NCBI GenBank assembly: GCA_030549495.1
Contig: JAUIRK010000900.1
Location: 310,001 to 374,000, forward strand
DNA: 64,000 nt
Reading direction: 5' to 3'
DNA from: Nectonema munidae
Taxonomy: Eukaryota; Nematomorpha; Nectonematoida; Nectonematidae
The notes under the pieces are model-generated. The model saw only the letters and a list, made by a program, of their open reading frames with translations. It did no database searches and had not been told where the DNA came from. Made by a program: the position numbers and the translations under genes. Of this stretch, positions 55,362-64,000 are shown one piece after another. Within the stretch, counting starts at the first letter, position 1, and each line of letters opens with the position of its first letter.

Positions 55362-58300
55362 TCATACAGGATGGCAGCTTAGTATTTTTTCTATATCATC
55401 TAATATTGACGATAATTTTTTCAAAAGGTATGGGTGTTCTAAAATGTATTTAATGTCATTGATGTAGAAACCTTGTGTTTTCATGCAGTACATGAAAAAT
55501 TGGTCACTGAGAGTAGATGTTTTAACACAAGAAAAAAGTAAGTGATTAGGACTTTCAACTGATTCAGAGCCAAAACGGCATCAATTATCAGAGCATTTAC
55601 CCATTAAGTATAGGAAGCTTTTACACCTACAACAACCCGAGAGCGATCTTAGAACATTCGGTGGAAGAGCGTCACTTTTAAGTATTTTGTACGCTTTTTG
55701 AAGATGTGTGATACTGTTAAATAAAATTTTCTTTAAGTGCTTACTATTAAACCAGTACTGCATCCAAAATGCTTCGTTCTTTTTTTGACTGTTTTCTTAA
55801 GGGAGGCCAGGCATATCAAACTAGTTAGAGGTTCCATATTAAGTGCATTTTTGGCAAGTTTGCAAACGAACTCATTCCCATATATGTCTGCGTGACCTGG
55901 GCACCACATAATTCTTATATGAAAGTAGATACTTAATTTAGAGTAGAGGTATTAAATGCATGGTATAGGGTAGCAAGAGGATTTATTACGTAAGGCTTCG
56001 ATTAAGGAAATAGAGTCTGTAAAGAAAATGATGAGAGGAAAGTTAGAAAATTTGTTAGAATTTTCAAGAAGGTAACTAAAAGCAAGTAAAAGAGCATTAC
56101 ACTCCGCGGAGTAAGAATATTTTGAATATTTTTATTTCAGAATATTTTGGGTGAAAGATGGCAAAAGATGCGGCGGATGGTGAGGTATTGGGATCAAAAG
56201 ATCCATCAGTAAATATTAAAAGAGCATGCGATGAATCAATAACTTTTTGGCAAAGAAAAACTGCTTTGGATTTTGGGTGGCAAATTGTAGTGTTGATTGT
56301 CAGGTTAGTTTATAGGATGGTTCCAAGCGCCAGTTGGAAGAAAAAAAAGTGTTGAAATATTTATAGAAAATCTTCTGAAAGTTGTTGTAATTCGAAAAAA
56401 ATTTTGCTGGTGAGTAGGAAAGTCCAAACTTAATATAGTTGGAATCTTTAAAGATAAAAGATAGTTTTTTGGACAATATCAAATTATCAATAAGAAGGTT
56501 TGGAGGAGGTATAAGAGAAGAAATCGAAATTAACAATTTTGGTGTAGAAACAGAGCATTTATTAGTATGGCGCAAAATCGAGTGGAAGAATGTGCTAAAA
56601 ATCGTCAAATACCTCTTATAATTAAAAATAAGGCCCTATGAAGCAATTCCATAGGTGAAAGATGGGACAATCACGTTGATGATTAACTTCTTTGAGAAAA
56701 CGTAGTGGTTCGGCCATTTGAAGTCTTTGATATTTTTGATCCTGGAAAATAAAAGATAACCTTTGTTAAGCTTTTCCTAAAAATGGCACCGCCAATTTAA
56801 CTTCGGTGTAAATGTGATCCCAAGGTACTTAACTGAAGTTAAGTATTCTTTGTTGTTATAGAATAAATCAGGGCATCTGTGAGATTTTTTCGAAAAGTTG
56901 ACAAGAGAACATTTGTTAGCATTGAATGAAAGATTGAGTAGAGAGGCAAAAAGTTGTGTTTTGTGCAATAATTTTTCAAGTTCTATAAGATTACTCGTTG
57001 GATTTTTTCCAATAACACCGATGACTAAATCGTCAGAAAATGCTTGAAAAAAGCAGCCTTGACTCTCCAAAAATTCAAGTAATGGGTCAACAAGAATTAT
57101 GAATAAGAGGTCTGAAAAACAACCCCCTTGAGGTGTAGAGCACAACAAAGTTATTTTGTGAATTAGGAAGATTTTTTAAAAAAAATTTTTCTATCATCCA
57201 AATATGAAATCATTAATTCAGTAATATAAAGTGGAAACTTCATTTTATGCATATTCCTGATGATACAAGAATGCCATGCAGCGTTAAAGGCTCCTTCAAA
57301 ATCTATAAAAAAAAAGTGGTGAGACTTTGACTTTTCTTAAAGCATTCAAATATTGTAGATGTTAATCTATCAATTGCTATTTCAGAAGAGCGTTTAAACA
57401 CATAAGCGAATTGGTACCTATTAATACATTTTGTTTTTTCAATGTGATCCAAAATACGTAGACGTAATACTTTTTCAAATACTTTGCCGAAGCAGGGGAG
57501 CAATGTGATAGGCCTATAGTTATCTAACTTATTATTCTTAGGTTTCTTCTTAGGTAGCAATATTATTTCCCCTAGTTTGAAAGTTTCAGGAAAATAACTA
57601 TGGGTAAGAAAAGAGTTTAATAGGATTAGAAGTTCCTGTTCAAAAAAGGGAAGAGCTAATTTGATAGAATGGAAAGTAACTTTGTCATAACCAGGAGCAG
57701 AGTTGGTGCTTAACAACTTCATACAAAATAGTAGTTCGTCAGAATTAATTTTATCGAAAGTAAGGCATTTATTTGGGATGGATCTCGGTGTAGGACAGTT
57801 GGTATAATTAGGAAAGAAATGATCTAATTTCTAAAGAGTCCATGTTATAATTAAGGACTTTGCCTTGATTTGTCAATAAAGAAACTCGCGCGGAGTATTG
57901 GTTAGATTTTGTGAGTACTCTTATTTTCTTCCATACATTAGTCGAATTAAAATTTATAAAATTTTGCCATTTTATTTTTTTGAAATGCAAAATTTTTTTC
58001 TATAGAAGCTCTTAATATTATAAAAAATTCGAAAATCATCAATAATTCTGGACTTTTTAAACTTTCTGTAGGCAAATCTCAATATTTTTCTTAAATTGTG
58101 TAGATAAGGGTTCCAAAAGTCATTTTTACACTTGACTATAAATTTAGAATCTGACACTGCTTTGCTAATGCAAACATTCAAATTTTTAGCATATGTATCA
58201 ATTTCCTGACGTGTTTGGGGCTGGTTTTTCAAATGGTCAAAGCTGTTAAGATTATATTGCAAAGAATCAAAAAAGATGTAATTGTTTGTCAAAACTTTAT

Positions 58301-58968
58301 AAAACGAAAAATTTTTCTTTTGGTTTAGCAGCTCTGTTTCAAAACTTAGAGTCAGTTCAATATATAGATGGTCAGAAACTGATGGCTCTTCCAAGATTCT
58401 CCAAGAACGGATAAAACTTAACATTTGATGTGAAGATAAACAAAGATCAACATGAGATTCAAAATGCTTTTCAGATCTTAAACAAGAAAAAGTTGGTTTT
58501 TTGTTATCATCAGTCAGTTGGAGATTGAATTCAAGCATTTTTCCAAACAAAAATTTACCTCTTGAATTGCATTTAATGTCCCAAAGTGAATGCCTAGCAT
58601 TAGTATCTCCGATAATCAAGACTTTCTCTGAGTTAAGTTTGGATAAGATATTGGAGAAAAAGTATTCTATATAATGATTGGAGTAGGGTGGAAAATATAC
58701 AGATATGCAAAAAAAAGAGGAAGAGTTTACATGACATATGGTTGTAGTGACAAAGTCATTGGATAGGTTAGGAAGAAAGGAAATATCAATATTTTTATGA
58801 TATAAAATAGCAGAAAGAGAAGGTAGATTGCTGTGAAAAATACTATACCTTTTTAGTGGAAAGAGGGGGATCTTATTTTTATATATGTAGGGTTCATTTA
58901 GCAAAATTAAGATTGTTATAGGCTATTATAGATTTTCTAAGATTGATATGTAAAATCGAGAGAGTCAT
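55362..58968 (-). pseudogene. LINE ORF2: endonuclease, reverse transcriptase, RNase H
   Basis: The start ATG (58966-58968) overlaps the ORF1 stop as AATGA. Endonuclease (57972-58904): LNEPYIYKNKIP, VLIIGDTNARHSLWD and SDHLYIELTL. Reverse transcriptase: NYRPITLLPCFGKVFEKVLR (57303-57722) and CSTPQGGCFSDLLF with FSDDLVIGVIG (56777-57148), where FxDD is the active site. RNase H (~55850-56150): SAECNALLLAFSYLLENS, FFTDSISLIEAL and MWCPGHADIYGNEFVCKLA. The C-terminal Cys/His tail (GCCRCKS, LMGKCSDN) ends near a stop at 55362. RNase H after RT puts it in the I-group. At least five frame breaks or stops divide ORF2, so it cannot move now. Confidence 0.85.
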
Positions 58969-60002
58969 TGAGAGTTTTCCATAAAAAAGTTGAGAGAATT
59001 CAAAGCAAAATTTTTCTGATTGTTAGCCTTCTTTAAATAGACAGGGCATGTTTTATCGTTAAATAGTTGATTGCCTTGACAATTACAACAACAAATAGAA
59101 GAATTACAAGAAATATCCTTGTGCCCTAATTTGCCGCATTTAAGCCATTTAGGATGCGCAGACAGACAATAATTCTGGTTATGTCTGTATTTTCCACAAT
59201 TCTGGGACAAAAATGGTGTTTTCACGCATAATTCTAGGGTGAGGGCTGAGTATCCACAAAAAATTGAACTAAAATTGGAGAGATACCTTGCAATTTCTGG
59301 GTTGGTTGGCTCAATAATGGCAATGTTGAAGAACTTATGTTTTGTAATCACAATTTTGTTTAACACAATACTACTAAGTTTTGCTACATTATAATTGCAA
59401 GAATTGATAGAATTAACAACTTCGTTCTCATTTAACTCTTTGGGAATATTTTTAATAGCAAATCTAGGCTTATATTCTTTAGAGTGAATAATTTCAAACT
59501 TTTCCTTCAAAATATTCGATGTTACAGCTTTGTCATATTTATTTTCGAGGTTAATAGTTACGGTACCTCTTTGACTAACTTTTAAATTCTTAATTTGCAC
59601 CTTATTTAAGTTTGGTTGTATTGAGGAAATGATAACTTTTTTAATTTCATTGATTTTGGATTTGTCGTGTTTGATTGCATTAGTTTTAATTTTAACACAG
59701 TTAGCTGGATTTTCTAAATCGCTCTTATGTTTGATATCTGAGACTACTTGTACATATGTAATGTTAGGATAGCCATCACTGGTCTTAGTCGTGTTACAAG
59801 TGAGTTTACTCACTAGGTATTCAATTAAAACATCTTTAACATCTGAAAAAATATTTTTAATAATGTTAGGCAGATCTATATTATCTAGATTCGTCAGAGT
59901 AAAATACTTCTCTTGGATTGAATCAAGAGATTTAGTAATGTTAAATTCAAAATTTGAGTCTCTTTTTGTCCTCTTGGGTGTGGGTGAGACTAAGGCTGCC
60001 AT
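58965..60002 (-). CDS. LINE ORF1 protein (nucleic-acid binding, zinc knuckles)
   Basis: An intact 345-residue frame. The N-terminal half is Lys/Asn-rich. Residues ~150-260 look like the RNA-recognition-like PRE region of I/Jockey ORF1 proteins (VTINLENKYDKA, PRFAIKNIPKELNENEVV, KLSSIVLNKIVITKHKFFN). Residues ~268-320 carry three zinc-knuckle-like motifs: CGKYRHNQNYC, CGKLGHKDISC and CNCQGNQLFNDKTC. Such proteins coat LINE RNA and carry it to its target DNA. The stop overlaps the ORF2 start by AATGA, which suggests ORF2 is translated by stop-restart, as shown for some insect LINEs. ORF1 being whole while ORF2 is broken suggests moderate age. Confidence 0.85.
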   Translation of the reverse strand: MAALVSPTPKRTKRDSNFEFNITKSLDSIQEKYFTLTNLDNIDLPNIIKNIFSDVKDVLIEYLVSKLTCNTTKTSDGYPNITYVQVVSDIKHKSDLENPANCVKIKTNAIKHDKSKINEIKKVIISSIQPNLNKVQIKNLKVSQRGTVTINLENKYDKAVTSNILKEKFEIIHSKEYKPRFAIKNIPKELNENEVVNSINSCNYNVAKLSSIVLNKIVITKHKFFNIAIIEPTNPEIARYLSNFSSIFCGYSALTLELCVKTPFLSQNCGKYRHNQNYCLSAHPKWLKCGKLGHKDISCNSSICCCNCQGNQLFNDKTCPVYLKKANNQKNFALNSLNFFMENSQ

Positions 60003-60839
60003 CCTCTGAAAAAATTATATTTAGAAAAAAAAAACGTAATAAAATGAAAATTAAAGGAAAATATTTACTTGAAATTGAAGGCAGAAAATGATAGTAAGAA
60101 GAATAAGTGAGAAGTTAAGAAAAAGAAAACTGTTAGAAAACGATAATAAAAGAAGGATACGAATGAAGATTGTGACAAAATGAAACATTTACGCCACTAC
60201 ACAACTTGACTGGAATTTTTTCTTAAATTCTATGGTGTATTTTTTTGAAATAAAAATGAAAAATATTTTTTATTTATTTATTTTTTAAAATTGTAATATT
60301 TTTCTTCGATTAGACATTGATTCTGATCATCGATACCACAGAAATGAAGGAAAAAAGTAAATTTTTGACATTTTTCAACTAAAAAAATCTTTTTTTTTCG
60401 ATAATATACCTATATTATATTTTTTCTAAATAAGAGACTCAAGATCTATAAGTATGTTATGTTTTATTTGATTATCTTGTATTCTAATTCTTACTTCGTA
60501 ATTGAGCATTAGTTTTCAAGCTTATTTTACCACTATTCCTTTTTTTCATTGTTATTTATATATTTTAATTTTCTTGCATTAGTTATTGACAAAATTATAT
60601 AAATGCAAATAATTATTTTTTGTTCTATAAAATTTAAAAATATTTTTAACTAATTTATTTCTACCATCCCTTCCATTTAGAATTACACTTAACTTTTATA
60701 CTAAGTTAGTTATCAATTGCAAAAATTCTGTGGATTTGATTTTAAAAGTAAAAACTTTATTGAGTATAAAAAATCAAAATATTAACAGTTTACGTTATAC
60801 TGTAATATTTTTTACATATGTATTTATAACATTTTACAC
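60003..60839. other. LINE 5' untranslated region and AT-rich DNA
   Basis: The first ~180 bases are purine-rich and probably the LINE 5' untranslated region. Its 5' end cannot be placed. The rest shows no feature. Confidence 0.4.
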
Positions 60840-62430
60840 ATGTAGACTCACTTTTTTTTCATATTTTTCACAGATGTAACATCAGCTTCTTTTTTGCTTC
60901 ACATGTCGTTTCTCTTGATTTGGCAAGGAGACGAACAAACCTTTTGGATTTTTTTAACATAAACTTTTGAACTAATTTGTCTAGGAAGGTCTTCTAGCTT
61001 TTATATTTGATCCTTAACAAGCTGCTTACCATAAGATTCAAGAAAAAATGTTAGCTTGTATGGACAATTTTGTTTCCATGTGTGATTTATTTCGGTAAAA
61101 AGAATATAAGCATTGAATGCTGATATATCTAGAATGTTATAAATAACGGCCGCAGGACAGCGATTTGTTCGACGACTCACAATGTAAAAAAAACCATTTG
61201 ATCTTAAGAGTCTACATCTCCTTTGGTATTATTGTAATCAGCAATAATTTTGGCATTTTTTTCCTGTCTGAAATTTCATTTTTATCATGAAAAGTAATTT
61301 GCATAATGACAATTTTATTTTTTTCGGTAAATAAGAAAATATCGCAGTGTCCTAACGGACAAGAATTTGGAAAAAATTTTCCCTTCATTAAAAAAAAGAA
61401 TAAAAATATTGAAAAAAATCAATGAAAAGATTACCTTGTGTGATCTAAAATTTTCTGGCAACGAAGTCTTATTTTTCCTCATAGTTCCTATGGAAGTTAA
61501 GTTTCTGCTCAAAATTTTTGTGTAAGAGGAAAAGAATAAAAAAATTATCGAATGTGATATTGTAGCCTTTCAAATTTTTTCATAATTCTAATACAACGGA
61601 TTCAGAACCAAAATTTTTTCCGTTCTCCAATTGTAAAATAAAATAGAGTTATAGAGTGTCCAAAACTTTATTCCATATTTGGCTGTTATATTGGGAAGGT
61701 ACTGCTTGAAAGGGGCTTTACCGCGAAACGCTTTTAACTGCTCATCAACAGTAATGAAAAAGTTTAGGTTACATGTTTTTTCAGAAAACGAACTCCACCC
61801 GCTCCATAATTCTCTGATTGAAGCAAATTTATCCTCACTTTTTCTAAGTCATCCAATTATAAAACGGCACAAATATTTTCAAAACGATGGTTTGTCATTA
61901 TTGCTGCGAAAATTGGTCTGCCATTCTCACAACTCCAAAGGTTCTTCGAAGCTTCGTTCTTTGATTTGTACACACCCAGCAAAATCAAAACCAAAAAGGC
62001 ATTCAGCTTTATATTATCCAAAGCCATCGAATTCTCACCAAAAATTACGTGTGCTCTTTTGTGGTGTTTTGGATAATAATCTTTTTAATTTTTTAGGGAA
62101 AAACAGTAGCAATGAAGACGCTTCATCATCGATACTCGAAATAGCGTAACCGGTGAGTCCAGGTACGTCTCGAATTATATTTGACGCAATACGTCGTCCA
62201 CACGAAGGAAAAGGTTTAGCACTCCAATCAATTTTATTATCCCTTGATTTTTCAGTCAAGCGTTCGTTTTCAACAAAACTTGTTTCACTTTCGGAAGAAG
62301 AATTTACTTCCATAAATGAGACATTTTTTTGACTTTCAGACGCATATTCAGCATCTGATATATCTGACTTAGTATTATTGTCAATTTTCTTTGATTTAGG
62401 AATACGACAGATTATTTTTGGGTTTGACAT
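60840..62430 (-). pseudogene. piggyBac transposase remnant (second lineage)
   Basis: The N-terminus (62035-62430) has an acidic Ser/Glu-rich start, IDWSAKPFPSCGRRIASNII and DVPGLTGYAISSIDDEASSL. Near 61680-61750, TVDEQLKAFRGKAPFKQYLP and KYGIKFWTL hold the first catalytic Asp. About 61560-61620 reads IFGSESVVLEL, then KGYNITFDNFFILF with the second Asp. The left end has a basic, Cys-bearing tail (CYICEKYEKK). Many stops and frame changes are present. No TTAA-terminated inverted repeats were found around it. It is distinct from the intact-ended piggyBac at 23969-27969. Confidence 0.75.
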
Positions 62431-64000
62431 ATATAAAAGATTTCAGAAAGACGAAGGATTATAAGACGTAAAAATGCAACACCTGTTTTCTTGCAGCAAC
62501 TTGAAAACAAAAAATAAGATTCATCATTCCTATTATCATGAACAAAGATGAAGCAGAATGTGCAGACGAGTTTGAATCAGAAAAACACTGAAAATGATGC
62601 TAACAATTTCCGGCAAGTTTTTCTAAACAAATCATCTTTATTGCATTCCTATGCCTACACAGATAAAAATTTCAGCTGTAATTATGACATGTACATGTGT
62701 GTGTACACTGTACATACTAGTTGATACAATATAAAATTCTTTATGCTATATATTATATAAGTGATAGCTTTCGTAAAGTGAATATATCGAAAGAAATTTT
62801 ATTTTACTTTTATTGCCTATATATTGTAATACTTATAGCTGTTCCACAAATAATTGTACTGCGAGTACTCAATAGTTAAAACGTATTTATATTCTTACTA
62901 CAAAAACTACATATTTTTTGTATATATACATATATGTTTTTACGCTACAGACCAAATGGACCCAAAAGGGGTTATGTGTTTAAGTTAAAACGTTGGTTTT
63001 CTTTTAAATTAAAAAAAATTCTTTATCTCCTTTTTTATTTGTACTTTATTTTTAATGAAGCTGTGGAAAGTTCTTGTATATTTTATATTCTTTGATACTT
63101 CTACAAATTTATAGTTCATTGAAGAAAGAAAGTATTTTATTCGTTTAAGACATTGTGCAGCATATGATAGTATATGGGATTTTTTCTTAATATACAGTAC
63201 AGGAATTCTTTTTTACGAAAAATGACAGCTAAAGGGATAAGTGTTCATCAAGATATCATGTATATATTCCAACTCTACCGATATAGGTTTAACGATTTAA
63301 ATGCTTCTAATTCTACCGCTTTTTGTTGTTGTCTGTTTGTTTTTTTGTAAAGTTATTATTCTACTCATAAAATATTAATGTAAAATGAGTTAATTTACTA
63401 TCAATGATACTTATACTTAAGATATACTTAATATTTATCTTTATTAATTTATATTCTCACACAGTGACTAACATCACGCTTGGCATTGTGCCCTTAAAAA
63501 CAGTGTTATGTAAGAGTGACTTGTGTGATATTCTCCTTTCCATGCATCGCCTATTTCGCACAAATGGGGTATAACAGACGATAACCAATGACTATAATGG
63601 TAAATGATGTTTTTAAAGTTTGCTGATTCATCTTTCAATCTTTTTAATACTTCAATTTGATTGCTGAGAAATAGGAAAAAACATCTAAATGCTCTCACAT
63701 GTTAGTCTCACCTCAAGATTCCTCTTCCCGCACCGAGCACTACTCTAATATAAAGACCGTTTTAGTGGGTCCCTTAAGTGGTCGCTAAATATCTACATAG
63801 GTATTTATTCCATAATCATTCAAAAAAAATTATAAACCTTGTGGACACTGTAATGACTATGGGGATAACAAAAGTTGGCTTATAAATCCTTCAAAAATTG
63901 ATCAAACGACTTCAGAATGTTGACTTTATTTGTAAAAAAAATTGACATAAAAAATTATTCTATTTCATACTTTTACTAAAAATATTATTACTGTAAGAAT
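62431..64000. other. No gene recognised
   Basis: AT-rich sequence. The 74-codon minus-strand ORF at 63474-63698 (MRAFRCFFLFLSNQIEVLKR) has no recognisable domain or supporting signals. Confidence 0.4.

Noticed and set aside
61679-62149. 156-codon plus-strand ORF
   Set aside because: The minus strand encodes piggyBac motifs (TVDEQLKAFRGK), so this frame is a shadow.
63474-63698. 74-codon minus-strand ORF near the right edge
   Set aside because: It has peptide-like composition, but no family match or gene signals could be seen.

Overview
The window reads as AT-rich nuclear DNA from an animal, most likely an arthropod. Gene density is low, tRNA-derived SINEs are scattered through it, and it carries many broken DNA transposons and LINEs. 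The composition and repeat style would fit a parasitic copepod such as a sea louse, but that is inference; no sequence here fixes the species. No LTR retrovirus, Polinton, rRNA, tRNA gene or CRISPR array was recognised.

Three host genes are well supported, all on the minus strand and all with the recognisable coding region in one exon. They are MED25 (6581-9226; Mediator subunit with an N-terminal von Willebrand A domain and a C-terminal activator-binding ACID/PTOV domain), a DUSP12/YVH1-type dual-specificity phosphatase (12374-13456), and an XRCC2-like RAD51 paralogue (47778-48500). Two weaker host candidates are a small Lys/Tyr-rich exon with a hydrophobic C-terminal tail (22929-23210) and a short possibly secreted peptide (52289-52489). 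Nothing suggests that these genes form a shared pathway; they are islands in repeat DNA.

Repeats by region. 1-6 kb: a 150-bp tandem array at the left edge, a LINE tail, a second copy of a tandem-array element and two families of tRNA-like SINE. 10-20 kb: SINEs, a 137-bp piggyBac-type MITE and a third tandem-array element. 20-22 kb: a LINE ORF1 remnant abutting a hAT transposase remnant. 23.7-33.6 kb: a nested cluster in which a hAT element with degenerate terminal inverted repeats holds a 4-kb piggyBac element with TTAA ends and, separately, about 2.3 kb encoding a transposase-like protein of a family I cannot place. 34-44 kb: LINE, SINE and piggyBac scraps, a second unclassified transposase-like gene with a zinc-finger-like start (42025-43606), and a decayed relative of the nested unclassified protein (43980-44330). 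46-52 kb: two LINE fragments, XRCC2, hairpins and MITEs. 54-60 kb: a fourth tandem-array element and a nearly full-length minus-strand LINE with an RNase H domain. 60.8-62.4 kb: another piggyBac remnant.

The most interesting items are the nested hAT/piggyBac/unknown-transposase cluster, the spliced piggyBac transposase whose intron holds a 28-bp minisatellite, the two unclassified transposase-like families, and the ~150-bp tandem-array element found at four loci in one orientation with a shared TAGGGTTAA-type end.
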